From the NCBI RefSeq assembly GCF_019090165.1, contig NZ_JAHRIB010000208.1, positions 1 to 64,000 on the forward strand: DNA of 64,000 bases, in the 5' to 3' direction. The translations under genes and the position numbers were made by a program. The notes beneath the pieces were generated by a model, which searched no databases, had not been told where the DNA came from, and was given only the letters and a program-made list of their open reading frames with translations. Below are positions 57,104 through 64,000 of this stretch, piece after piece. This stretch comes from Streptomyces sp. BV286. GTDB lineage: Bacteria > Actinomycetota > Actinomycetes > Streptomycetales > Streptomycetaceae. The number at the start of each line of letters is the position of its first letter. Positions within the stretch are counted from its first letter, which is position 1.

Positions 57104-57694
57104 ATGCCGCTGCACGTCCCGCAGGCTCCCGCACCCGCACTGCGCACCGTCCTCACGGCCCTCGGTTCCCCCACCGCGGTCCGCGAGGCACGCACCCCGT
57201 CCCTGCGCAGCGCCCAGGGGCCCCTCACAGCCGAACACCCCCTGCCCGTCCATGTACTGGACCACATCACGTCGACGGGCGCCTCCAGCACCCGGCTGGC
57301 CGGGTGGCGTTTCCTCGTCCACTGCGGTGATCGGGCCATAGCAGCCGCGGAAACCAGGCTGACGCCCGACGGATGGGCCTTCTCCCACTTCTTCGAAGGC
57401 CCGTACATCACCGCCACCGAACGCGCCCTGCGCCAGGCCGAGACGATGCCGGGGCCCTACCAGCCACGCCTGCTCTCCGTACCCGCGCTCTACATGCTCA
57501 CACTCTGGCTGCACGGGGACTGCGGCGCCGACGGCACCGAGGGCCGCCCCGCCGCCACCGACCTGCTCGTACCCCTGGCGCCCGCCCCGCCGGGAATCGC
57601 CGCGCACCGACCGCACCGCGTGGCCGAGCTGCTGCCCGTCCTGACTCATCGGCTCACCCCGACGCACGTCCCGCTGCTCGGCTCACCCGCCTGA
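57104..57694 (+). CDS. conserved hypothetical protein
   Basis: A 196-residue soluble protein with no recognised domain. The middle part, 'AGWRFLVHCGDRAIAAAETR' to 'YQPRLLSVPALYMLTLWLHG', looks folded and is probably the conserved core; the N-terminus is Pro/Ala-rich. GAGAGGCG precedes the ATG by 7 nt. High third-position GC supports coding. No gene partner is evident. Confidence 0.72.
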   Translation: MPLHVPQAPAPALRTVLTALGSPTAVREARTPSLRSAQGPLTAEHPLPVHVLDHITSTGASSTRLAGWRFLVHCGDRAIAAAETRLTPDGWAFSHFFEGPYITATERALRQAETMPGPYQPRLLSVPALYMLTLWLHGDCGADGTEGRPAATDLLVPLAPAPPGIAAHRPHRVAELLPVLTHRLTPTHVPLLGSPA

Positions 57695-57997
57695 GCACAT
57701 CCCCGGCTTCCGTGCCCCGCGGCCCCACCCGGCCGCGGGGCACTCCGCTGTGCGCGGTGACCGGTGGGAAGGGGGTTGCGTGGAGTGACGGCAGGAGGAC
57801 GCAGCGCACCCCCGGCCCGTACGGACTAGCCCCATCTAGCCACTCCGAACCACCCGAAGGGACAGCCCAGTTGGAATGAACCGTCCGCACGGGTGATGCG
57901 TCCTCAACCTGTGAGGAGCGCTGCCGCGAAATCCCTGCGGATTGACGCCCGTAGGGCAACACTGGGTTCTGAACCATCTGACAAACGGGGGGCGGCC

Positions 57998-58276
57998 ATG
58001 AGCACCAGTTCGAGCCGCGGGACAGACACGACACCGAACACCGACGTCACACCACAGCGAAAGATCCCATCAATGTGCCAGCACCAGCCACCGTGCCCGA
58101 CAGCCGACTCCGCCGACCGGGAAGCAGCGCTCCTCGCGGCGCACCACCCGGAGCAGGGATGGAGCCTGCTGTGCAACGGCGTCCTGCTCTTCGAGGACAC
58201 CGGTGAGCTCCTGCCGGACGGCCGGATCATCGCCCCGCACCGGCCTGTGGCCACGGGCGTGATGACCGCCGCCTGA
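57998..58276 (+). CDS. DUF5999 family small protein
   Basis: A 92-residue (or 67-residue from ATG 58073) protein of the DUF5999 group, which begins 'MCQHQPPCPTADSADREAAL' in typical members, with 'GWSLLCNGVLLFEDTGELLP' as the core. The first 25 residues from ATG 57998 are Ser/Thr-rich and might not be translated, but a G-rich site (GGGGGGCGGCC) precedes that ATG, so both starts remain possible. Two Cys at the N-terminus of the core could bind metal. The family is small, common in Streptomyces and of unknown function. Confidence 0.85.
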   Translation: MSTSSSRGTDTTPNTDVTPQRKIPSMCQHQPPCPTADSADREAALLAAHHPEQGWSLLCNGVLLFEDTGELLPDGRIIAPHRPVATGVMTAA

Positions 58277-58324
58277 GCGGCACGGCGCACCAAGGGCGGC
58301 GGGGCAGGCCGCCCGGACAGAGAA

Positions 58325-58360
58325 GGGGCCGGCCCGGGAAGCACTCCCGGAACCGGCCCC
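58325..58360. terminator. hairpin terminator downstream of gcvP
   Basis: An 8-bp outer stem (58325-58332 with 58353-58360) and a 6-bp inner stem (58334-58339 with 58345-58350), GC-rich, 20 bp after the gcvP stop. It also ends the convergent DUF5999 gene. Confidence 0.8.
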
Positions 58361-58379
58361 GACGCATGAGCGGGAGCGA

Positions 58380-61265
58380 CTACTCCTCGTAGGCGTCCAG
58401 CGGCGGGCAGGAACAGACCAGGTTCCGGTCGCCGTACGCCTGGTCGATCCGCCGCACCGGCGGCCAGTACTTGTCCGCGGCCGACACACCCGCCGGGAAG
58501 ACGGCCTCCTCACGGCTGTACGCGTGCTCCCACGCGTCGCCGAGCGCAGCTGCCGTGTGCGGCGCGTTCCGCAGCGGGTTGTCGTCCGCGGCCCACTCCC
58601 CCGAGCCGACCTTCTCGATCTCCGCGCGAATGGCGATCATCGCCTCGCAGAACCGGTCGAGCTCGATCAGGTCCTCGCTCTCGGTCGGCTCTATCATCAG
58701 CGTGCCGGCCACCGGGAACGACATCGTCGGCGCGTGGAACCCGTAGTCGATGAGCCGCTTGGCGACGTCGTCGACGCTCACGCCGGTCGCCTTGGTCAGC
58801 GGCCGCAGGTCGATGATGCACTCGTGCGCCACCAGCCCGCCGGGACCGGTGTAGAGCACCGGATAGTGCGGCTCCAGACGCTTGGCCACGTAGTTCGCAC
58901 TGAGTACGGCCACCTGCGTGGCCCGCTTGAGTCCCTCACCGCCCATGAGACGGACGTAGGCCCACGAGATGGGCAGGATGCCCGCGGAGCCCCAGGGAGC
59001 CGCGGAGATGGGTCCCACGCCCGTCTCCGGGCCGGCCGCGGGCTGCAGCGGGTGGTTCGGCAGGTAGGGCGCCAGGTGCGCGCGTACGCCGACCGGGCCG
59101 ACACCCGGGCCCCCGCCGCCGTGCGGGATGCAGAACGTCTTGTGCAGGTTGAGGTGCGAGACGTCGCCGCCGAAGTGACCCGGCTTGGCCAGTCCCACCA
59201 GCGCGTTGAGGTTGGCGCCGTCCACGTAGACCTGGCCGCCCGCCTCGTGCACCTGCGCGCAGATGTCGGCGACGTGCTCCTCGAACACCCCGTGCGTCGA
59301 GGGGTACGTGATCATCAGCACGGACAGCTCGTCGCGGTACTGCTCGATCTTGGCCCGCAGGTCCTCGACGTCGATCTCGCCGTCCTCGGCGGTCTTCACG
59401 ACGACGACCTTCATCCCGGCCATCACCGCGCTGGCCGCGTTCGTGCCGTGCGCCGAGGAAGGGATCAGGCAGACGGTGCGCTGGTCGTCGCCGGCCGCCC
59501 GGTGGTAGCCGCGTACGGCCAGCAGACCGGCCAGTTCGCCCTGCGATCCGGCGTTGGGCTGCAGCGACACCTTGTCGTAGCCTGTGACCTCGGCGAGCCG
59601 CTCCTCCAGCTCACGGATGAGCGTGAGGTAGCCCTGGGCCTGCTCGGCGGGCGCGAAGGGGTGCAGCTGCCCGAACTCGGGCCAGGTGACCGGCTCCATC
59701 TCGGTGGTCGCGTTGAGCTTCATGGTGCACGAGCCGAGCGGGATCATGCCCCGGTCGAGCGCGTAGTCGCGGTCCGCGAGCCGGCGCAGGTAGCGCAGCA
59801 TCGCGGTCTCGGAGCGGTACTGGTGGAAGACCGGGTGCGCGAGGTACGTGTCGGTGCGCAGCAGCGGGTCCGGCAGCGTGTCCTGCGCCGTCGCGTCCAA
59901 TGCCGCCACGTCACCGTCGACTCCGAACGCCGCCCAGACGGCACCCAGCTGGGCCCGCGTCGTCGTCTCGTCACAGGCGAGGGACAGGTGGTCGGCGTCG
60001 ACCTGACGGAGGTTGACCCCGCCCTGGCGTGCGGCCGCGAGCACCTCGGCGGCCCGGCCCGGCACCCGAACGGTGAGCGTGTCGAAGTACGCCTCGTGGA
60101 CGACCTCGACGCCGCCCGCCGCCAGGCCGGCGGCGAGGATCGTGGCGTACCGGTGGGTGCGCCGGGCGATGGCCCGGAGGCCCTCGGGACCGTGGTAGAC
60201 GGCGTACATGCCGGCCATCACGGCGAGCAGTACCTGAGCCGTACAGATGTTGCTGGTCGCCTTCTCACGGCGGATGTGCTGCTCGCGCGTCTGCAGGGCG
60301 AGCCGGTACGCCTTGTCGCCGTCCGCGTCGACCGAGACGCCGACGAGCCGTCCGGGCAGGCTGCGCGCGAACTTCTCGCGCACGGCCATGTATCCGGCGT
60401 GGGGCCCGCCGAAGCCCATCGGCACGCCGAAACGCTGTGTCGTGCCGACGGCGATGTCGGCGCCCAGTTCACCGGGCGGGGTGAGCAGCGTCAGGGCGAG
60501 CAGGTCGGCGGCCACGGTGACGACCGCTCCCAGCTCGTGCGCCTGCTCGACGACGGGCCCGAGATCGCGGACGGCTCCGGAGGCACCGGGGTACTGGAGG
60601 AGCACCCCGTTGATCTCGCGCTCGGCGAGCTCGGCGGGGATGCCCTCGCTCAGGTCGGCGACGACGACCTCGACGCCGGCGGGCTCGGCGCGGGTCTCGA
60701 TCACGGCGACGGTCTGCGGCATCGTGTCCGCGTCGATGAGGAAGAGGCCCTTCTTGTTCTTCCCCATGCGCCGCGACAGCGCCATGGCCTCGGCGGCCGC
60801 CGTGCCTTCGTCGAGGAGCGAGGCACCGGAGGTCGGCAGACCCGTCAGGTCGGCGACCACGGTCTGGAAGTTGAGCAGCGCTTCCAGGCGGCCCTGCGAG
60901 ATCTCCGGCTGGTACGGCGTGTACGCCGTGTACCAGGCGGGGTTCTCCATGACGTTGCGCAGGATGACGGGCGGCGTGAACGTGCCGTAGTAGCCGAGCC
61001 CGATCATCGAGTCGAGCACCTGGTTGCGGTCCGCCAGGGAGCGCAGCTCGGCCAGCACCTCGGCCTCGGTGCGGGCGCCCGGCAGGTCGAGCGAGTCGGC
61101 GTTCTTGATCACGTCCGGCACCGCGGCGGCCGTCAGCTCGTCGAGCGAGCCGTACCCCACCTGCGCGAGCATCTTGGCCCGGGCTTCGGTGTCGGGCCCG
61201 ATGTGGCGCTGCTCGAAGGGGATTCCCTGTTCGAGCTCGGAGAGCGGAATACGATGGGCGGTCAT
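58380..61265 (-). CDS. gcvP: glycine dehydrogenase (aminomethyl-transferring), P-protein
   Basis: A 961-residue single-chain P-protein of the glycine cleavage system, with both halves fused. '[20 protein letters not shown]' is the N-terminal half's signature, and the PLP Lys is residue 709 in '[17 protein letters not shown]'. It decarboxylates glycine and passes the aminomethyl group to the H-protein lipoyl arm. GGAGG precedes the ATG at 61265. It is under a tandem glycine riboswitch directly upstream, which fits on-switch control by glycine. gcvT and gcvH are not in the window, so the operon is split. Confidence 0.96.
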   Translation of the reverse strand: MTAHRIPLSELEQGIPFEQRHIGPDTEARAKMLAQVGYGSLDELTAAAVPDVIKNADSLDLPGARTEAEVLAELRSLADRNQVLDSMIGLGYYGTFTPPVILRNVMENPAWYTAYTPYQPEISQGRLEALLNFQTVVADLTGLPTSGASLLDEGTAAAEAMALSRRMGKNKKGLFLIDADTMPQTVAVIETRAEPAGVEVVVADLSEGIPAELAEREINGVLLQYPGASGAVRDLGPVVEQAHELGAVVTVAADLLALTLLTPPGELGADIAVGTTQRFGVPMGFGGPHAGYMAVREKFARSLPGRLVGVSVDADGDKAYRLALQTREQHIRREKATSNICTAQVLLAVMAGMYAVYHGPEGLRAIARRTHRYATILAAGLAAGGVEVVHEAYFDTLTVRVPGRAAEVLAAARQGGVNLRQVDADHLSLACDETTTRAQLGAVWAAFGVDGDVAALDATAQDTLPDPLLRTDTYLAHPVFHQYRSETAMLRYLRRLADRDYALDRGMIPLGSCTMKLNATTEMEPVTWPEFGQLHPFAPAEQAQGYLTLIRELEERLAEVTGYDKVSLQPNAGSQGELAGLLAVRGYHRAAGDDQRTVCLIPSSAHGTNAASAVMAGMKVVVVKTAEDGEIDVEDLRAKIEQYRDELSVLMITYPSTHGVFEEHVADICAQVHEAGGQVYVDGANLNALVGLAKPGHFGGDVSHLNLHKTFCIPHGGGGPGVGPVGVRAHLAPYLPNHPLQPAAGPETGVGPISAAPWGSAGILPISWAYVRLMGGEGLKRATQVAVLSANYVAKRLEPHYPVLYTGPGGLVAHECIIDLRPLTKATGVSVDDVAKRLIDYGFHAPTMSFPVAGTLMIEPTESEDLIELDRFCEAMIAIRAEIEKVGSGEWAADDNPLRNAPHTAAALGDAWEHAYSREEAVFPAGVSAADKYWPPVRRIDQAYGDRNLVCSCPPLDAYEE

Positions 61266-61339
61266 TGCGGAGGCCTCCTGGTCTGACGACCTTCGAGGGG
61301 CACCACGGCGTGGGGGTGCCCGAACGGCCTCCCCCTCTG

Positions 61340-61540
61340 TCATCTCAACCTGAGAGCTTCACCGGCCCGCCACGAGGGCGCGCCGACTTTCACCGTCGGT
61401 GAGAGCAGCATCCGTCGAACACCCGTACACCGCTCTGCTTTCCAGAGTGACCTCGTCCGTGCGGTACGTGAGCCTGAGAGATTCCGGGGAGGATTTGCTC
61501 CTTCGGCGCCTCCGATGAAGCCTGGAGGACTCTCCCGCAC
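61340..61540 (-). promoter_or_regulatory. tandem glycine riboswitch
   Basis: On the minus strand, aptamer 1 starts with GTGCGGGAGAGTCC (61540 downward) and contains the family-typical 'GCCGAAGGAGCAA' and 'GGAATCTCTCAGGC' segments. Aptamer 2 has 'GACGGTGAAAGTCGGC' and ends with 'GAAGCTCTCAGG' near 61348. The two aptamers and short linker end 75 bp before the gcvP ATG, so the riboswitch controls gcvP, usually switching expression on when glycine is abundant. Confidence 0.93.
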
Positions 61541-61651
61541 GGGGTCAGCAGCCGTTGCCCAGCGTACCAGCGGGGTTCCCTCGAGTGGCCGCCCTCCTCA
61601 AAGTGCTCTTTCGTAGTGCTTACGGATGAGTTGCGAGCAGCTGGAGGGCCC

Positions 61652-62026
61652 GTGCAGACCGACATCGATCCGCGCAACCTGATAGGCCGCAAGGCGTTCG
61701 ACCGCAACGGCACGAGGATCGGCACGGTCGACGAGGTCTACCTCGACGACGCGACCGGCGTACCGGAGTGGGCGGCCATACGCACCGGCCTGTTCAGCCG
61801 CGATGCCTTCGTCCCCCTGGAGCCCAGCGAGCTGGTCGGCGGATCACTGCGCATCCCCTTCGAGCGAGCCCTGATCAAGGACGCCCCGGACTTCGGTGTG
61901 GGCCGCCATCTCTCCCCGGAACAAGAACTCCAGCTCTACCACCACTACGGCCTGGACGTGGGCCCGCCTCCCCCCTTCCCGGACCGTGACTTCGGCCGCC
62001 TGGCGGGCAAGGACGAAGCCCCGTAG
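61652..62026 (+). CDS. PRC-barrel domain protein
   Basis: A 124-residue protein with a PRC-barrel: 'NLIGRKAFDRNGTRIGTVDE' (about 8-27) and 'FVPLEPSELVGGSLRIPFER' are the core strands. The C-terminal 40 residues are His/Tyr/Pro-rich. GTG 61652 is chosen because GGAGGG precedes it by 5 nt. Such proteins help RNA processing (RimM-like) or photosynthetic complexes in other bacteria; in actinobacteria the stand-alone form is of unknown role. It is divergent from gcvP. Confidence 0.85.
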   Translation: MQTDIDPRNLIGRKAFDRNGTRIGTVDEVYLDDATGVPEWAAIRTGLFSRDAFVPLEPSELVGGSLRIPFERALIKDAPDFGVGRHLSPEQELQLYHHYGLDVGPPPPFPDRDFGRLAGKDEAP

Positions 62027-62122
62027 AAGCCCCTTTCACAGGCGCGGGCGACGGCGGCTCTCCGGGACGCTGGAAACCGCGCGACCGGCCGCAGACTGCC
62101 CCCACGCTCGAACGCGCCTCGG

Positions 62123-63517
62123 TCACCCCTCCCCGGCCACCCCGGGCGGTCCCGCGGGCACCCCCGCGTCGCCGGGTCTTCGCTCCACCAACGGCAACGG
62201 CTCCGCCGCCTCCAACGCGGGGTCGTCGACCCGGAACGTCCGCACCCGCCCCGGCGCGGACCCCGGCGTCTCGAACCGCACGGTCACCCGCCCCACCCCG
62301 CTCCCCTGCACCCACCCGTGCCCGAACTCGGCATGGCGCACATCGTGCCCCGCGTGCCACCGCCGCTCGGCGACGGGCACCGGCTCCCCGGCCGGCTCCA
62401 CCGCCACTTCCTCACCAGAACCCACCGGCTCTCCCGCCGCGGCGGCCCCGGCCTGGGCGAAGAGATCCTCCTGCGTGTAGTCGGCGAGCCCCGAGACCCC
62501 GACACCCAGCAGCCGCACGCCTCCCGTGGTGTCCACGGACTCCAGCAGCCGCGCCGCCGCCTCCCGCACCACCGCGGGATCGTCCGTCGGCCCGCGCAGC
62601 GTCTCGGACCGGGTGAGTGTGGAGAAGTCGTACCGCCGCACCTTCAGCACGATGGTCCGCCCCGACAGATGCGCGCCCCGCAGCCGCTGGACACACCGGT
62701 CCGCGAGCCGCTGCACCTCCGTCCGCACGCGCACCCTCTCGTGGATGTCCACGTCGTACGTGTCCTCGACGGACACCGACTTGGTGTCCCGCTCGGCCAC
62801 CACGGCCCGCTCGTCACGGGCCAGCGCCATCGCGTACAGCCCGACCCCGTGCGCCTTCCCCAGCAGCCGTACGAGCTCGTCCTCGCCCGCCTCCGCGATC
62901 TCCCCGACCGTGGTGATCCCGGCCCGCCGCAGGTGGTCGCCCGTGGCGGGTCCCACGCCCGGCAGGATGCGCACCGACATGGGAGCGAGCAGCTCCCGCT
63001 CACTGCCCGGCTCGATCAGCACGAGCCCGTCGGGCTTGGCCTGCTCTGAGGCGATCTTCGCAAGCATCTTGGAGGCGGCGAGCCCCACCGATCCGGTCAG
63101 CCCGGTGACGGCCCGGATGTCCGCGCGCAGCTTCCCCGCGGCCAGCCGCGCCGACCCCTCGTCCCAGGCCGCCTGCCCGGCCTCCAGGTCCACGAACGCC
63201 TCGTCCAGACTGAGCGGCTCCACCAGCGGCGACAGCTCCCGCAGCAGCCCCATCACCTGCTCGCTGATCTGCCGGTAGAGCCCGAAGCGCGGTACGAGGT
63301 ACGCGGCGTTCGGCGCCAGGCGGCGGGCCTGCGCCATGGGCATCGCCGAATGCACCCCGAAGACCCGTGCCTCGTACGAACAGGTGGCGACCACGCCGCG
63401 CGGCCCGAGGCCGCCCACGACGACCGCCTTCCCGCGCAGGCTCGGCTTGGCTGCCTGCTCCGCCGAGGCGAAGAAGGCATCCATGTCGAGATGCAGGATC
63501 GTGGGCGCGGTTCTCAC
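62123..63517 (-). CDS. dinB: DNA polymerase IV (Y-family)
   Basis: A 464-residue translesion polymerase. The catalytic carboxylates are in 'LHLDMDAFFASAEQ' and 'SLDEAFVDL', the finger region is 'SYEARVFGVHSAMP', and the helix-hairpin-helix is 'LPGVGPATGDHLRRAG'. The little-finger domain follows. A C-terminal extension of about 100 residues, including 'RWHAGHDVRHAEFGHGWVQG', is longer than in E. coli DinB and common in actinobacteria. It copies past damaged or mismatched template bases with low fidelity. Monocistronic; no lexA box was recognised by eye upstream. Confidence 0.95.
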   Translation of the reverse strand: MRTAPTILHLDMDAFFASAEQAAKPSLRGKAVVVGGLGPRGVVATCSYEARVFGVHSAMPMAQARRLAPNAAYLVPRFGLYRQISEQVMGLLRELSPLVEPLSLDEAFVDLEAGQAAWDEGSARLAAGKLRADIRAVTGLTGSVGLAASKMLAKIASEQAKPDGLVLIEPGSERELLAPMSVRILPGVGPATGDHLRRAGITTVGEIAEAGEDELVRLLGKAHGVGLYAMALARDERAVVAERDTKSVSVEDTYDVDIHERVRVRTEVQRLADRCVQRLRGAHLSGRTIVLKVRRYDFSTLTRSETLRGPTDDPAVVREAAARLLESVDTTGGVRLLGVGVSGLADYTQEDLFAQAGAAAAGEPVGSGEEVAVEPAGEPVPVAERRWHAGHDVRHAEFGHGWVQGSGVGRVTVRFETPGSAPGRVRTFRVDDPALEAAEPLPLVERRPGDAGVPAGPPGVAGEG

Positions 63518-63616
63518 CTCACCGATGCTGCCCTACGCCACTGACAATGCCCCGGCACACGCCTTCGGAGCCGCACCGGACCTGCGCGAACCGCCGGGCC
63601 GCCGGGAGGGGGCGGG

Positions 63617-64000
63617 TCAGACGGCGCGGTTCCGGCGCCGCGCCAGTTCGTCCGTGGGATTGGTCCCGACGAGCGTCTCGCCCGTGTCCACACGCTCCCC
63701 GTGCAGCTGCGAGAGCGCACTCTCCACGTCCCGCCACACGACGCCCACGGCGATACCGAAGATGCCCTGGCCGCCCTGGAGAAGCGCGTGGACCTCGTCC
63801 GGCGAGGAACACTCGTAGACCGTGGCGCCGTCGCTCATCAGCGTCATCCGCTCCAGGTCGACAAATCCGCGCTCCCTGAGGTGCTGGACCGTGGTGCGGA
63901 TGTTCTGCAGTGAGACCCCTGTGTCGAGGAAACGCTTGACGATCTTCAGGACCACCACGTCCCGGAAGCTGTAGAGCCGCTGCGTCCCCGACCCGTAGGC
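63617..64000 (-). CDS. MerR family transcriptional regulator, C-terminal part
   Basis: The 3' part of a gene that begins beyond the window; the frame is open at position 64000. The visible ~127 residues include the end of the MerR winged helix ('RLYSFRDVVVLKIVKRFLD') and the dimerisation helix 'RTTVQHLRERGFVDLERMTL', followed by a C-terminal region without a recognised ligand-binding motif. From memory a MerR-type gene follows dinB in streptomycetes, near the FtsR/bifunctional-nuclease/FHA region; this could not be checked. Function is regulatory, ligand unknown. Confidence 0.85.
   Translation of the reverse strand, partial: AYGSGTQRLYSFRDVVVLKIVKRFLDTGVSLQNIRTTVQHLRERGFVDLERMTLMSDGATVYECSSPDEVHALLQGGQGIFGIAVGVVWRDVESALSQLHGERVDTGETLVGTNPTDELARRRNRAV

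Noticed and set aside
58524-61286. 920-codon plus-strand frame opposite gcvP
   Set aside because: A shadow of gcvP caused by GC bias. Length alone is not evidence in this genome.
1-64000. CRISPR arrays, insertion sequences, phage genes, rRNA and biosynthetic gene clusters
   Set aside because: I found no spaced direct-repeat array, transposase, integrase, rRNA-like sequence or modular synthase in the window.

Overview
The window is high-GC actinobacterial chromosome, almost certainly Streptomyces. The evidence is strong GC bias at third codon positions, many GTG starts, leaderless-type promoters with a TAnnnT box 7-8 nt before the start codon, and Streptomyces-typical families (EF-Tu3, DUF5999, PPOX and split-barrel proteins, many small TetR/HxlR/PadR/MocR regulators). 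From memory the order tuf3 - uppP - ung - fabG pair - gcvP - PRC-barrel - dinB - MerR matches part of an S. coelicolor chromosome arm; I could not verify this by search. I saw no phage, insertion sequence, CRISPR array or biosynthetic gene cluster.

Region 1 (1-9854) is a carbohydrate or polyol catabolic locus. It holds the end of a sugar-binding protein gene, its CUT2-type permease and single-domain ATPase, a TIM-barrel isomerase/epimerase and a Gfo/Idh/MocA dehydrogenase on the plus strand. Facing them are two more Gfo/Idh/MocA dehydrogenases, an SDR dehydrogenase and a PhyH-type dioxygenase. A divergent LacI-family repressor closes the locus. Region 2 (9867-19458) mixes housekeeping and unknown genes: a hotdog thioesterase, a membrane protein, a spermidine-synthase-like protein, a DinB-fold protein, the divergent elongation factor EF-Tu3, an AlkD-like protein and a TVP38 membrane protein. 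It ends with a three-gene operon (dehydrogenase, PmoA-like, cupin) that has a LacI-type operator upstream.

Region 3 (19767-31403) carries undecaprenyl-diphosphatase, a tRNA-like remnant, and three regulator/target pairs whose operators can be read directly: CMD protein/HxlR, NmrA-NTF2/TetR and flavin monooxygenase/TetR. It also has an apolipoprotein N-acyltransferase and a fifth Gfo/Idh/MocA gene. Region 4 (31625-47145) has uracil-DNA glycosylase, a peptide-binding lipoprotein, two FabG-type reductases, a HipA-like kinase with its DUF3037 partner, an S9 peptidase and a Rieske lipoprotein. It continues with an isochorismatase-fold protein lacking its catalytic residues, a LysR/DMT-exporter pair and a MocR/split-barrel cluster.

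Region 5 (47146-64000) has two DMT exporters in tandem separated by a candidate leaderless leader peptide plus hairpin, a Clp-N-only protein, SRPBCC, PadR, PhzF and CPBP proteins, and a secreted-type VWA protein. It also has a GCS2-type ligase, a gene-poor AT-richer stretch, gcvP under a tandem glycine riboswitch, a PRC-barrel protein, DNA polymerase IV and the end of a MerR regulator.

Much of the window is organised as small regulator-plus-target units with palindromic operators in the divergent intergenic spaces. The most unusual signals are the 13-codon leaderless leader ORF before the DMT exporter, the 37-bp perfect palindrome at the CMD/HxlR promoter, the apparently catalytically dead isochorismatase homologue, and the tRNA 3' half without a 5' half.
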